Source of the DNA: Methanospirillum sp.
GTDB taxonomy: Archaea; Halobacteriota; Methanomicrobia; Methanomicrobiales; Methanospirillaceae
NCBI GenBank assembly: GCA_012728895.1
Contig: JAAYEG010000038.1
Span: forward strand, 1 to 64,000
Direction: 5' to 3'
DNA length: 64,000 nt
Position numbers and translations under genes: made by a program. Of the stretch, positions 17,127 through 25,644 are shown piece after piece (positions within the stretch are counted from its first letter, which is position 1; each line of letters opens with the position of its first letter). Under the pieces are notes generated by a model. That model searched no databases and was not told the origin of the DNA. It was given only the letters and a program-made list of their open reading frames with translations.

Positions 17127-17528
17127 ATGGCCAGGTACGGTCTGCTTCTCGTCGGACACGGATCGAAGCTCCCCTACAACAGGGAACTGATCTTCGAGAC
17201 GGGACGGATGATCCAGGATAGATCGGACGCCTTCTCGGTCCGGTGCGGGTTCATGTCCATCGACGAGCCCACGGTTGACGAACAGCTCGAGGCCTTCCGC
17301 CACGATGAGATCGACGCGCTCGTCGTCGTCCCGCTCTTCCTCGCCCGGGGCGTGCACATCGAGAAAGACATCCCGGCACTGCTCGGTCTATCCGGGGGGC
17401 AGAAGACCGGGACGTTCAGGACCAACGGGTCCTCGATCCCGCTCGCCTACGCCGACCCCATCGGGGTCGACCCGCTCCTCGCCGAGATGATGCTCAGGAA
17501 CGCCCAGAACGCCCTCACGCTCATCTAG
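17127..17528 (+). CDS. cfbA: Sirohydrochlorin nickelochelatase
   Basis: A 133-residue class II chelatase, the small archaeal CbiX/CfbA type, which inserts Ni2+ into sirohydrochlorin as the first dedicated step of coenzyme F430 synthesis. The N-terminal GLLLVGHGSKLPYNRELI holds the metal-coordinating His, and ALVVVPLFLARGVHIEKDIP holds the second conserved His. The length fits the homodimeric half-size enzyme. The ATG at 17127 is chosen over an upstream ATG at 17100 because the family starts at MARYG and the TATA-like box overlaps the earlier one. It is the first gene of cfbA-cfbE-cfbD-cfbB, with 9 bases to cfbE. Confidence 0.95.
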   Translation: MARYGLLLVGHGSKLPYNRELIFETGRMIQDRSDAFSVRCGFMSIDEPTVDEQLEAFRHDEIDALVVVPLFLARGVHIEKDIPALLGLSGGQKTGTFRTNGSSIPLAYADPIGVDPLLAEMMLRNAQNALTLI

Positions 17529-17537
17529 CCCGGCTCC

Positions 17538-18734
17538 ATGGACCTGCTGGTGCTCGATACGATCCATGGAGGCGACCTCCTTGCCGACGAGCTCGCCCTC
17601 CGGGGGCACCGGGTCACCGCCGTCGACGTCTACCGCGGGACGAAGAGACCTCCCGACCCCGGCGACTTCGACCGCGTGATCGCGCCGGTACACCTGGACC
17701 CGTCGCACCCGCTCGTCTCCGCCGACGGGGACAGGCTCGTTACGCACCACGAGGCCGCGGGCTACTGCCTGCGCCACATCCGGCCGCGCCTCCTGGTCGA
17801 GGTGACGGGGGCCCGGGGCAAGACCACGACCGCGTTCGCCATCGCGGAGACGATGGAGGGGCCGGGGGTGCTGCACACCTCGGCCGGGACGTTCCTCTAC
17901 CCCCAGCGGCGCCTGCTCTGGCGCCGGTCCATCACCCCGGCATCGGTCCTGCCCGCGGCCCGGGCCGCCGCCGTGCTCGGCGGGTGGTGCGTGGCCGAGG
18001 TGTCGATCGGCGTCACGGGTGCCGGGGACCTCGCGGTCCTGACCTCCGGCGACGACTACCCCTGCGCGGCCGGCGCCCGCTCGGCGCTGGCCTGCAAGAT
18101 CGCCTCGGCCGCGCGGGCCCCGCGCCTGCTCGTCGCGGACGGGCTCTCGATCGACCACCCCGGGCTCGTGCTTGCGGGGGAGCTCGCCCCCGGCGATGGC
18201 GAGGCCCCCGCCGGCCGGCGAGGGGCGGTCGGGAACCCGCTCACCGCCCTCCCCGCGTACCGGAACGCGGTCCAGATCGCGTCCGCCGCGGCCGGGCTGC
18301 TCGGGCTCGACCCCCTGAGGCTCGTGACGATGGGGCCGGTACCGGGCCGGCTCGAGGCCCGCCGCGAGGGCGGGCGGACCGTCGTGGACGACGCGAACAG
18401 CGGGACCACCAGGGCGACCGCCTGCGAGGCCGCTTCCTACGCACGTTTCCTCTCGCCGGGCGAGCCGCTCGCCCTGGTGGTCGGCGAGGAGCACCGCGCG
18501 GTCTGCGAGGGCTTCCCCCCGGGGGACGTGGCCGAGGCGGTCGCCTCGATCGACCCCGCCGCGGCCGTTATCGTCGGCCCTCCCTCCCTCCGGGCGCAGG
18601 CCAGGGCCGCCCTCGCCAGCCGGGGATGGCACGGGCAGCTCCTGGAGGCAGGGACCCTCGACGGGGGCCGGGCCACCGCCCTCGGGGCTGTCCCGTCCGG
18701 ACCGGTCGTGCTGGCGGTCAAGACCTGGAGGTAG
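17538..18734 (+). CDS. cfbE: Coenzyme F430 synthase (Mur-ligase-like)
   Basis: A 398-residue ATP-dependent ligase-like enzyme related to MurD/MurF. In F430 synthesis CfbE forms the six-membered carbocyclic ring from seco-F430, the last step. The Mur-ligase P-loop reads VTGARGKTTT at residues 89-98, followed by the central domain (VAEVSIGVTGAGDLAVLTSGD) and the C-terminal binding domain (GRLEARREGGRTVVDDANSG, with the conserved DDAN-type motif). Its place between cfbA and cfbD, with a 3-base gap to cfbD, strongly supports the assignment. No truncation is visible. Confidence 0.93.
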   Translation: MDLLVLDTIHGGDLLADELALRGHRVTAVDVYRGTKRPPDPGDFDRVIAPVHLDPSHPLVSADGDRLVTHHEAAGYCLRHIRPRLLVEVTGARGKTTTAFAIAETMEGPGVLHTSAGTFLYPQRRLLWRRSITPASVLPAARAAAVLGGWCVAEVSIGVTGAGDLAVLTSGDDYPCAAGARSALACKIASAARAPRLLVADGLSIDHPGLVLAGELAPGDGEAPAGRRGAVGNPLTALPAYRNAVQIASAAAGLLGLDPLRLVTMGPVPGRLEARREGGRTVVDDANSGTTRATACEAASYARFLSPGEPLALVVGEEHRAVCEGFPPGDVAEAVASIDPAAAVIVGPPSLRAQARAALASRGWHGQLLEAGTLDGGRATALGAVPSGPVVLAVKTWR

Positions 18735-18737
18735 ACG

Positions 18738-19796
18738 GTGCGGTACCTCCATCCCCGGCCGAGCTCGATCGTGGCGGCGCTGTACACCGCCCGCGACCTC
18801 GGGGTGGACGTCGCGATCCTGCACGGCCCTTCCGGGTGCTCGTTCAAGCACGCCCGGCTCCTCGAAGAGGACGGGATGCGGGTGCTCACGACCTCCCTCG
18901 CCGAGAACGAGTTCATCTTCGGCGGCGAGTCGCGGCTCGAGGAGGTGCTCGCGGAGGCCGAGGCGTCCTTCGCCCCCGTCCGCATGGCCGTGATCGGGAC
19001 CTGCGTGGCGATGATCATCGGCGAGGACCTGGAGTCTGCCGTCCGCGGGGTGACCACACCGACGATCGCGGTCGAGATCCACGCCGGGTACCCCGAGAAC
19101 ATCGATGGGGTGATCGCCACGCTTGAGGCCGCCGCCGGCGCCGGGTGGATCGACGAGCAGGAGCTTGACCGGCAGCGGCGCCTGCTCACCGCCGCGAACG
19201 AGGTCGAGCGGCTCCGCGGCGGCGCGAGCCGGGCGTATATCGAGCCCGAGCGCGGGGACCTCAAGCACCTCGCGGCGCGGCGGCTCCTCGAGCTTGCCCG
19301 GTCGGGCCTGGCTGGCATCGCGGTCATGAACGCGAAGAAAGAGACCGCGTACATGTTCTCTGACGTCCTGGCGGCGCTGCACGAGGCGGCCCCGGGCGCC
19401 CCGGTGCGCTACATCGCCAACCTCGAGGAACGCGGGCTTTCGAAGATCCGGGCGGACGCGCGTCGGGTCCGGGAGGGGCTGGAGGGGCGCGGTGTCCCGG
19501 TGGAGGCCATCGGCGCGCTCGACGAGTACGGCGCGCTCGGAGAGAGGCTGGGCGCGGAGGTGAGGGCGTCGGGGGCGGCGTACGCGCTCGTCGCCGGGGT
19601 TCCGCACGCGATCCCCCGGGAGTACACGGACGGCGTCGAGGTCTTCTCGATCACGAACGGGCCGAGGCAGGTCGCCCCCCTCCGCGACCTGGGCCACGCG
19701 CACGTGATGGTCGAGGTCGATCTCCACCCCAGGACCCTCGGGGTCCGCTCGATCGTGGAGAGCGAGTTCGGCACGGTCCTGCGGAGCATGACATGA
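18738..19796 (+). CDS. cfbD: Ni-sirohydrochlorin a,c-diamide reductive cyclase, NifD-like subunit
   Basis: A 352-residue nitrogenase-component-1-like protein. CfbD works with the NifH-like CfbC to reduce and cyclise Ni-sirohydrochlorin a,c-diamide to seco-F430. Cysteines that could bind the iron-sulfur cluster are at residue 34 (GPSGCSFKH) and residue 89 (VIGTCVAMIIGED). It also has typical cfbD segments NAKKETAYMFSDVLAAL and VMVEVDLHPRTLG. It is smaller than NifD and lacks cofactor-site residues, as expected. The start is a GTG. Its stop overlaps the cfbB start (ATGA). The partner cfbC is not in this window. Confidence 0.93.
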   Translation: MRYLHPRPSSIVAALYTARDLGVDVAILHGPSGCSFKHARLLEEDGMRVLTTSLAENEFIFGGESRLEEVLAEAEASFAPVRMAVIGTCVAMIIGEDLESAVRGVTTPTIAVEIHAGYPENIDGVIATLEAAAGAGWIDEQELDRQRRLLTAANEVERLRGGASRAYIEPERGDLKHLAARRLLELARSGLAGIAVMNAKKETAYMFSDVLAALHEAAPGAPVRYIANLEERGLSKIRADARRVREGLEGRGVPVEAIGALDEYGALGERLGAEVRASGAAYALVAGVPHAIPREYTDGVEVFSITNGPRQVAPLRDLGHAHVMVEVDLHPRTLGVRSIVESEFGTVLRSMT

Positions 19797-21178
19797 AGGG
19801 GGTCGTGATCGCGGGCGACCGGTCGGGCTCTGGCAAGACCTCGATCACGCTCGCGCTCGCCGCCCTGCTCGCGGGCGACTGCGTGGTCCAGACCTTCAAG
19901 GTCGGGATGGACTACATCGACCCCTCGTACCTCTCGGCCGTCACGGCCCGCCCCTGCCGGAACCTGGACGGGTTCGTGCTCTCCGGCGACGAGAACCGGG
20001 CGATCTTCGCGAACGCCTGCCGGGGCGCCGACCTCGCGATCGTGGAGGGAGTCAGGGGGCTCTACGAAGGGGCCGAGGCGATCGGGGACGCGGGCTCCAC
20101 GGCGGAGATCGCGAAGGTGCTCGGCCTGCCGGTGGTGCTCGTCGTCAACGCGCGCTCGATCACCCGGTCGGCGGCCGCGCTCGTCAGGGGATTCCAGGTT
20201 CTCGACCCCGGCGTCTCGATCGCGGGCGTGATCCTGAACAACGTCTCGGGATCCTCTCACCGCGAGAAGGCGGTCACCGCCATCGAGCACTTCTGCGGCG
20301 TGCCCGTGCTCGGGGCCGTCCCTCCTGTCGAGGAGATGCGGCTCGCGATGCGCCACCTCGGGCTGGTCCCGTTCCGGGAGAGGAGCGGGGAGGCCGGTTT
20401 TTCCGAGCGGATCGAGACCGTGAAGCGCCTGATCGGAGAGTGCGTCCCCCCCGCGGCCCTTCTGGGGGTGATGCGGGAGGTCTCCCGGCCGTCCACTCCC
20501 CCGCTCGTCGCGCTCCGCGAGGACGGACCCGACCTGAGGATCGGCCTGGCGCACGACGAGGCGTTCACGTTCTACTACGCCGACCTCGAGGAGGTGCTCG
20601 CCTCGGCGGGGGCGGAGGTGGTCAGGTTCTCGCCCTGCCACGACCGCCTCCCGGACGCGGACGGCTACCTGATCGGCGGAGGGTATCCCGAGATGCACGG
20701 CGCCGAGCTCGAGGCGAACGGAGCCTGCCGCGAGGGATTGCGCGAGGCCGCCCGGAACGGGATCCCGGTCTACGGCGAGTGCGGCGGGCTCATCTACCTG
20801 ACCGACCGCGTCCGCCTCGCGGCCGGCTGGCAGGGGGCGAAGGGCGAGGAGGTCTTCGAGCTGTCCGGGGTGATCCCCGGCGAGGCGCGGATGCCGGCCC
20901 GGCGGGTGATCGCCTACGTCGAGGGTGTGAGCGCTCGGGAGTCATTGATGGGAGCGGGAGCGTTCCGGGGGCACGCGTTCCACTACTCGGCGGTCTCGCT
21001 CGACCCGGGGACGCGCTACGTCTACACCCTCTCGCGCGGGAGCGGGATCGACGGCCCGCTTGACGGCGCCGCCGTCGGGAACGCGCTCGGGGCATACTGC
21101 CACCTCCACCCGGTCGCGAGCCGCCGGATGTTCGCCACCTTCGTCGACCGCTGCCGGGCGGCGGGAAGAGAAGCGTAA
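19793..21178 (+). CDS. cfbB: Ni-sirohydrochlorin a,c-diamide synthase
   Basis: A 461-residue glutamine-dependent amidase of the CobB/CbiA family, amidating the a and c acetate side chains of Ni-sirohydrochlorin. The N-terminal synthetase domain has the P-loop [11 protein letters not shown] (residues 7-17) and [14 protein letters not shown]. The C-terminal class I glutamine amidotransferase domain begins near residue 245, with the nucleophile in [11 protein letters not shown] (Cys near residue 330) and a late catalytic His in the HATS-like ... [10 protein letters not shown]. The genomic position at the end of the cfb operon favours the F430 role over cobyrinate amidation, although a single enzyme could serve both. 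It overlaps cfbD by 4 bases. Confidence 0.92.
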   Translation: MKGVVIAGDRSGSGKTSITLALAALLAGDCVVQTFKVGMDYIDPSYLSAVTARPCRNLDGFVLSGDENRAIFANACRGADLAIVEGVRGLYEGAEAIGDAGSTAEIAKVLGLPVVLVVNARSITRSAAALVRGFQVLDPGVSIAGVILNNVSGSSHREKAVTAIEHFCGVPVLGAVPPVEEMRLAMRHLGLVPFRERSGEAGFSERIETVKRLIGECVPPAALLGVMREVSRPSTPPLVALREDGPDLRIGLAHDEAFTFYYADLEEVLASAGAEVVRFSPCHDRLPDADGYLIGGGYPEMHGAELEANGACREGLREAARNGIPVYGECGGLIYLTDRVRLAAGWQGAKGEEVFELSGVIPGEARMPARRVIAYVEGVSARESLMGAGAFRGHAFHYSAVSLDPGTRYVYTLSRGSGIDGPLDGAAVGNALGAYCHLHPVASRRMFATFVDRCRAAGREA

Positions 21179-21212
21179 AGGATACAACCCCGGCCCTCCC
21201 CATAATGTACTC

Positions 21213-22079
21213 ATGATCATCTACCTCGACGGGACCTATGTTCCACGGGAGGAGGCGAAGGTATCGGTCTTCGACCACGGACTCCTCTACGGCGACGGGG
21301 TCTTCGAGGGCATCCGGGCGTACGGCGGGTGGATCTTCCGGCTCGAGGAGCATCTGGACCGGATGTACGACTCGGCGCTGACGATCGACCTGGCCATCCC
21401 GATCTCGAAGCTCGAGATGACCGAGGCGATCCGCGAGGTACTCCGGAGAAATAAACTCACCGACGCCTACATCCGGCCGATCGTGACGCGCGGCGTGGGC
21501 GACCTCGGGCTGGACCCGCGGAAGTGCGCCAATCCGACCGTGATCATCATTGCGGTGGAATGGGGGGCGATGTACGGGGACCTCTACGAGAAGGGGCTGA
21601 CCGCGATCACGGTCTCGGTCCGCAGGAACGCCGCCGCGGCCCTTCCGCCGAACGTGAAGAGCCTCAACTACCTCAACAACATCCTGGCGAAGATCGAGGC
21701 GAACTGCAAGGGTGGGGACGAGGCGATCTTCTTCGACACGAACGGCTACCTCTCCGAGGGCTCGGGCGACAACATCTTCGTGGTCAAGAACGGGGTGATC
21801 GTCACGCCTCCGACGCTCAACAACCTCAGGGGGGTCACGCGGAACGTGGTGCTCGAGTGCGCCGCCGACCTCGGAATCTCGGTCATCGAGCGGAACATGG
21901 GCTACTTTGACCTGTACTCGGCCGACGAGGTCTTCGTGACCGGGACGGCGGCGGAGGTCGGGCCGATCGTCACGATCGACGGCCGGAAGATCGGGAACGC
22001 ACGGCCTGGACCGGTCACCCGGCAGCTGATGTCGGCCTTCCAGGCCGCCACGCGCAGTTCCGGCACCCCGATCGACTGA
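21213..22079 (+). CDS. ilvE: Branched-chain amino acid aminotransferase
   Basis: A 288-residue fold-type IV PLP enzyme performing the last step of leucine, isoleucine and valine synthesis. Family features are [36 protein letters not shown], the pyridoxal-lysine segment [16 protein letters not shown] (Lys near residue 148), [20 protein letters not shown] and the C-terminal [14 protein letters not shown]. The open frame extends upstream into cfbB, but 21213 is the family start and is preceded by an A+T-poor 34-base gap after cfbB, so it may be read from the cfb transcript. A T-rich tract (CTTTTTT, 22101-22107) after the stop may end transcription. Confidence 0.95.
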   Translation: MIIYLDGTYVPREEAKVSVFDHGLLYGDGVFEGIRAYGGWIFRLEEHLDRMYDSALTIDLAIPISKLEMTEAIREVLRRNKLTDAYIRPIVTRGVGDLGLDPRKCANPTVIIIAVEWGAMYGDLYEKGLTAITVSVRRNAAAALPPNVKSLNYLNNILAKIEANCKGGDEAIFFDTNGYLSEGSGDNIFVVKNGVIVTPPTLNNLRGVTRNVVLECAADLGISVIERNMGYFDLYSADEVFVTGTAAEVGPIVTIDGRKIGNARPGPVTRQLMSAFQAATRSSGTPID

Positions 22080-22132
22080 TCCCTCCGCAACAAACTATAT
22101 CTTTTTTCCCGTCCAGTTCTCTTGGTTCGTCT

Positions 22133-22207
<75 letters not shown>

Positions 22208-22419
22208 CTTCCCTTTCTTCCCGCGCTCGATTCTTTAACCTTTGAGTCTCAAGTGGAGTGACAGATCCGGCCATCGACTCCTTGCCCGGCGTCGACCTGA
22301 TTCCCGATCCCCGCTACCGAGCTCGCGCAGGGATAGGTTGGAGAGGCCGCACCCGTCTGAAAGAGACGGATGAACACGCCCCATTACTCCCGGCGGGAAG
22401 GACCGGATGGCCTCTCGCC

Positions 22420-22938
22420 TCACGAACCAGGGGTCCGCGTCCACTCTCCGTGCTCTTCCGCCGTATCGCGCATGTCGTGCCAGAGCCAGACCATGCGGTC
22501 CAGGAACCAGAGCTTCCCGAGGTAGACGAGCGCCGTGCCGAAGAGGGTCGGCCAGACCTCGAGCATCAACACCCCCCATCCGACGAAGAGCATGCCGACG
22601 CCGCTGACGGTCGAGAGAACGTTCGGAACCAGTCGGTGGTGGACCGGCACGGGCACGGCGTCGCGGTTGAGCCAGACGCGTTCCCCGAGGACGCCCTCGG
22701 AGGTCCAGTGGTCATAGGACTGCGGCGGCGGGAAGATGCGCGGGTTGAGCCAGGTCCAGAGCACCGCGGCAGCGAGCGGCACGATCGCCTGCCACCCGAT
22801 CCACGCCCGGCTCCAGACGGCGAGGATCAGCAGGGGGAGCGCCGTATTGCGGAGGATGACGCTCCAGGGATTCGCGTGGCGGCGCCAGGTCTCGTCGTCC
22901 AGCCGGAAGAGCTCGGCAACCCTCCTCTCCATCGTCAC
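22420..22938 (-). CDS. Small membrane protein, DUF6653-like
   Basis: A 172-residue membrane protein with about four hydrophobic segments, two near residues 25-60 (NTALPLLILAVWSRAWIGWQ and following) and two near 108-145. Between them is a soluble loop NPRIFPPPQSYDHWTSEGV and a conserved-looking GERVWLNRD, which resembles the archaeal/haloarchaeal DUF6653 family (recollection, not a search). Function is unknown. It stands alone on the minus strand between tRNA-Glu and the arsR-like gene, with 400 bases of non-coding sequence upstream. The protein ends shortly after a HDMRDTAEEHGEW segment. Confidence 0.7.
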   Translation of the reverse strand: MTMERRVAELFRLDDETWRRHANPWSVILRNTALPLLILAVWSRAWIGWQAIVPLAAAVLWTWLNPRIFPPPQSYDHWTSEGVLGERVWLNRDAVPVPVHHRLVPNVLSTVSGVGMLFVGWGVLMLEVWPTLFGTALVYLGKLWFLDRMVWLWHDMRDTAEEHGEWTRTPGS

Positions 22939-23341
22939 AGTGAAGTCAATCGGTGTTCCTGCTAGTTATCCGCTCGGATCGATCAGTCCCCGGAGCATGC
23001 CGATGCCGCCGTCTGATCCCCCGTGGTCCAGCAGGGATTCCTGCCGCAGGCGTCCAGGAATCCTCGCCCGTTCAAGGGGCTGTCGTTAAAAAAGATCTCG
23101 ACGGCTGGAAGTACAACGCACCAGATAAGCAGTAACCGGGCCGGCTCAGTGGAGGGCGTGCGCGACACCGGATTCGGCCTTGCGAACCGATCCGGTTTCC
23201 GCCAGGCCCGCAGGAAGGACGGATCCCGGCACCCCCGGATATCGTCGAGCGTCCCGACGATATCCCCGAACGAGCGCCCCCGGAATCGCACATCGGGCCG
23301 GCAAACGGGGCCGTCGTCGCGCATGGGCCGGGTTCGTTCAC
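22939..23341. other. Intergenic stretch, nothing identified
   Basis: About 400 bases between the membrane-protein gene and the arsR-like gene. Open frames on both strands here lack ribosome-binding sites and family resemblance. The part near 23085-23135 is less G+C-rich than the surroundings and may hold a promoter for the minus-strand membrane-protein gene, but no clear box is seen. Confidence 0.4.
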
Positions 23342-23689
23342 CTACCCCCGCGGTGGGTAGCGAACGCCCATGCACCGTTCGCCGAGCGGCGTGAGGTGGT
23401 AGATTATCCAGCTTCCCTGCTGCTCGCCCTCGATGAGGCCGGCCTTCTTGAGCTGGTTGAGGTGATACGAGAGCTTCGAGTCCGCGATCCCCACGATCTC
23501 CTGGATCACGCAGACGCAGAGCGGCTGAACGGCGAGGGCGTGGAGGATCCGGAGGCGGAGCGGCTCCGAGAGCGCGTGGTGGATCCGGCTCGCCCGCTCC
23601 ACTTCCGCGGGGCCGGGCAGTCGCCCCAGCAGACCCGGGACACCGCCGACGGCCTCGAGCGAGTCGGAGACCTCCTGTGGAATTGGCAT
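23342..23689 (-). CDS. ArsR/SmtB-family metal-responsive repressor
   Basis: A 115-residue winged-helix regulator. Its core reads HHALSEPLRLRILHALAVQP, LCVCVIQEIVGIADSKLSYH, then LNQLKKAGLIEGEQQGSWIIYHL, the standard ArsR recognition helix and wing. The CVC pair in the helix before the DNA-recognition helix is the As(III)/Sb(III) sensing motif of classic ArsR proteins. The ATG at 23689 is preferred; a TTG at 23701 is also possible. It is divergent from the permease gene at 23809, with a perfect palindrome between them that is a likely operator, so it probably represses itself and the permease-thioredoxin operon until thiophilic metalloid binds. Confidence 0.9.
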   Translation of the reverse strand: MPIPQEVSDSLEAVGGVPGLLGRLPGPAEVERASRIHHALSEPLRLRILHALAVQPLCVCVIQEIVGIADSKLSYHLNQLKKAGLIEGEQQGSWIIYHLTPLGERCMGVRYPPRG

Positions 23690-23700
23690 CAGTGAGTTCA

Positions 23701-23730
23701 ACTTTATATGTAATCACAAGCTATATACAG
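23701..23730. promoter_or_regulatory. Face-to-face TATA-like boxes of the arsR/permease promoters
   Basis: The divergent gap holds ACTTTATATG (23701-23710) and CTATATAC (23721-23728). Read on the minus strand, GTATATAG is about 35 bases before the arsR ATG at 23689, a good distance for a promoter. On the plus strand either box could drive the permease operon, with the palindrome at 23740-23757 just downstream near the expected transcription start. Confidence 0.4.
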
Positions 23731-23739
23731 ATTCCCGGC

Positions 23740-23757
23740 GTTCAAATTAAATTGAAC
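23740..23757. promoter_or_regulatory. Palindromic ArsR operator candidate
   Basis: GTTCAAATTAAATTGAAC is an inverted repeat of GTTCAA and TTGAAC around an A+T-only 6-base centre. It lies in the divergent arsR/permease gap about 12-17 bases downstream of a TATA-like box, where a bound repressor would block transcription of the permease operon. A further half-site, GTTCAAC, occurs at 23696-23702 next to the arsR start. The symmetry and A+T content resemble known ArsR-family operators; binding is inferred. Confidence 0.55.
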
Positions 23758-23808
23758 CCAATACGATCGGATCCATGAAATTGATGAATGTGAATCTGCG
23801 GAAGGGAG

Positions 23809-24792
23809 GTGGGGTCGCTGGTCTTTGAACCGTGGCAGGCCGTTGTCGACTGGTTCACGTACACCGTGCTCGGCCTCTCGCCCGCGTCGCCGGCCGCGTC
23901 GGCGCTGAACTTCTTCATCTTCGACACGGTCAAGATCTTCATTCTGCTGGTCGTGATCATCTTCGGAATCACGTTCCTGCGGTCGTTCTTCTCGCCGGAG
24001 AAGACGCGGGCCTGGCTCGCCGAGCGGAGAGGCTCGACGACCGTGGGAAACGTCCTTGCCGCGCTGCTCGGGATCGTGACGCCGTTCTGCTCCTGCTCGG
24101 CCGTGCCGCTCTTCATCGGCTTCGTGGAGGCAGGCATCCCCCTCGGCGTGACGTTCTCGTTCCTGATCGCCGCGCCGATGGTCAACGAGATCGCGCTCGG
24201 CATGCTCTGGGGGCTCTTCGGCTGGCAGATCGCGCTGATCTACATTACTGCCGGCGTCGCGATCGCGATCGCCGCCGGGATCGTGATCGGCCGGCTCGGC
24301 ATGGAGAAGTACGTCGAGGAGTACGTCTACCAGATCAAAGTAGGTCCTTCCGGCGGCGAGGGCGAAAAGCCGACGCTGAAGGAGCGGTTGCTTGGGGCTT
24401 GGGAGGCGTCGCTCGAGATCCTGAAGCGGATCTGGCTCTACGTCGTGATCGGCATCGCGATCGGCGCCGTGATGCATGGCTGGATCCCGACCGACGCGCT
24501 CGCGCAGTGGGCTGGGCCGGGCAACCCGTTCTCGGTGATCATCGCGGTCCTGATCGGGATACCGCTCTACTCGAACGCCGCGGGGATCCTGCCGCTCGTC
24601 TCGGAGCTGACACGCGCGGGCGTCGCGCTCGGCACGGCGCTCGCGTTCATGATGGCCGTGACCGCGCTCTCGATCCCGGAGATGATCCTGCTGCGCAAGG
24701 TACTGAAGCGGGAGCTGCTCGCGGCCTTCGTCGGCGTCGTCGGGACCGGGATCATCCTGGTCGGCTACCTGTTCAACTGGATTGTGAGCTGA
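23809..24792 (+). CDS. Metal/metalloid permease (ArsP/DUF318 family)
   Basis: A 327-residue membrane protein of the permease family that includes the methylarsenite exporter ArsP. About eight hydrophobic helices are visible. The family signature GIVTPFCSCSAVPLFIGFVE, with its CSC motif thought to contact thiophilic metal(loid), follows the first two helices, and SFLIAAPMVNEIALGMLWGL is also typical. A cytoplasmic loop lies at about residues 165-200 and a second repeat half contains GIPLYSNAAGILPLVSELT. The GTG at 23809 is the earliest start, but the Shine-Dalgarno-like GGGAGGT (23804-23810) overlaps it, so the true start may be a few codons later. It heads a run of overlapping genes under the presumed ArsR repressor. 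Confidence 0.9.
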   Translation: MGSLVFEPWQAVVDWFTYTVLGLSPASPAASALNFFIFDTVKIFILLVVIIFGITFLRSFFSPEKTRAWLAERRGSTTVGNVLAALLGIVTPFCSCSAVPLFIGFVEAGIPLGVTFSFLIAAPMVNEIALGMLWGLFGWQIALIYITAGVAIAIAAGIVIGRLGMEKYVEEYVYQIKVGPSGGEGEKPTLKERLLGAWEASLEILKRIWLYVVIGIAIGAVMHGWIPTDALAQWAGPGNPFSVIIAVLIGIPLYSNAAGILPLVSELTRAGVALGTALAFMMAVTALSIPEMILLRKVLKRELLAAFVGVVGTGIILVGYLFNWIVS

Positions 24793-25058
24793 TGAAGAAC
24801 AACGACGTCCCGTGCTGCACCGCCGGCGCGGTGCTGGGCATCAAGCCGGTGGAGGTGAACGGCGCGACGGTTGGGCTCTCGATGCTCGACCTCGTCTTCG
24901 CCGAGGTGTGGGCGCTCGAGCTCGCAGACAGTGCAGCGGTTCGTGCCGAGCTGGTCCGGCGCGTGAAGGTCTTCACCTACGTTCCGCCGGCGGCCGCCGA
25001 TGCCTGCGCCGCGGCCGTGCACCGGGAATACGAGAGATGGAACCAGGGAGGGAAATAA
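24792..25058 (+). CDS. Small Cys-Cys protein of the permease operon (88 aa)
   Basis: An 88-residue soluble protein with an N-terminal Cys-Cys (NNDVPCCTAGAVLGI) and one further Cys near residue 74. The rest reads VNGATVGLSMLDLVFAEVWA and RRVKVFTYVPPAAADACAAA, a compact alpha/beta pattern. I do not recall a named family, though similar small proteins accompany permease-thioredoxin pairs in other archaea and bacteria. It starts at an ATG overlapping the permease stop (ATGA), and its stop overlaps the thioredoxin start (TAATG), so translation is coupled at both ends. A role as a metallochaperone or regulator for the permease is a guess from context. Confidence 0.75.
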   Translation: MKNNDVPCCTAGAVLGIKPVEVNGATVGLSMLDLVFAEVWALELADSAAVRAELVRRVKVFTYVPPAAADACAAAVHREYERWNQGGK

Positions 25059-25297
25059 TGAAGGTCGAGGTTTTTGGAACCGGGTGCGATAAGTGCCACC
25101 TGCTCGAGAAGCACGTTGAGGAAGCGATCAAGGAGGTCGGTGTTAACGCCGAGGTCGTGAAGGTCGACGACATCGCCGAGATCATGAAACGCGGGATCAT
25201 CTTCACCCCGGGCCTCGCGATCGACGGCGAGACGAGAGTCTCGGGCAGGGTGCCGTCCGTCAAGGAGATCAAGGAACTGCTTGCGGGCGCGACGTGA
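25058..25297 (+). CDS. Thioredoxin-like small redox protein
   Basis: A 79-residue minimal thioredoxin/glutaredoxin fold. The redox centre is GTGCDKCHLLEKHVEEAI, a CxxC pair at residues 10 and 13, and the cis-Pro segment is IIFTPGLAIDGE, both typical of the redox-active disulfide protein 2 (Trx-like) family found beside ArsP-type permeases and in methanogens. It probably reduces or carries thiols for the adjacent permease or for the DUF2703 and DGC proteins. The start overlaps the preceding stop (TAATG) and a Shine-Dalgarno-like GGGAGGG lies at 25045-25051. Electron donor unknown. Confidence 0.9.
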   Translation: MKVEVFGTGCDKCHLLEKHVEEAIKEVGVNAEVVKVDDIAEIMKRGIIFTPGLAIDGETRVSGRVPSVKEIKELLAGAT

Positions 25298-25644
25298 TGG
25301 CGGTCGCACTGATCACCTGTTCGGGCCTCTCGAACGTCGGCCGGCTCACCACCGCCGTCGGGCAGCAGCTGCTGATGCGCCGGCCCGGGCGGACCGAGTG
25401 GGTCAGGGCGCAGGCCGGACCGGAGGCGATCGCGGACGCGGCCGACGGCGCCGACTTCGTGATCGCGCTCGACGGGTGCGAGGACTCCTGCGGCAGCAGG
25501 AAGGCGGCCGAGGCCGGGATCAAGCCGGCGGTCCGTATCATGGCCATCGACCTCGGGATCGTCAAGGACGGCCGGGCTGAGGTGATGTACAGCGAGATCG
25601 AGATGGTCATCCATACTGTGCTCGAGGCGGTGGATGGAATATGA
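25297..25644 (+). CDS. DGC-domain putative zinc-binding protein
   Basis: A 115-residue protein named for its DGC signature, here IALDGCEDSCGSRKAAEAGI (two further Cys near the Asp-Gly-Cys). The N-terminal LITCSGLSNVGRLTTAVGQQ with its TCSG cysteine is also characteristic. The family is called putative zinc-binding and its activity is unknown. The ATG at 25297 overlaps the thioredoxin stop (TGATG); a GTG one codon earlier is possible. Its own stop overlaps the DUF2703 start (ATGA at 25641), so it belongs to the same translationally coupled thiol-protein operon. Confidence 0.88.
   Translation: MAVALITCSGLSNVGRLTTAVGQQLLMRRPGRTEWVRAQAGPEAIADAADGADFVIALDGCEDSCGSRKAAEAGIKPAVRIMAIDLGIVKDGRAEVMYSEIEMVIHTVLEAVDGI

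Noticed and set aside
17388-19727. Minus-strand open frame across cfbA, cfbE and cfbD
   Set aside because: It overlaps three well-supported genes on the other strand and reads as shadow sequence.
21060-21212. Extension of ilvE upstream of 21213
   Set aside because: The added 51 residues overlap cfbB in another frame and lack homology to aminotransferases.
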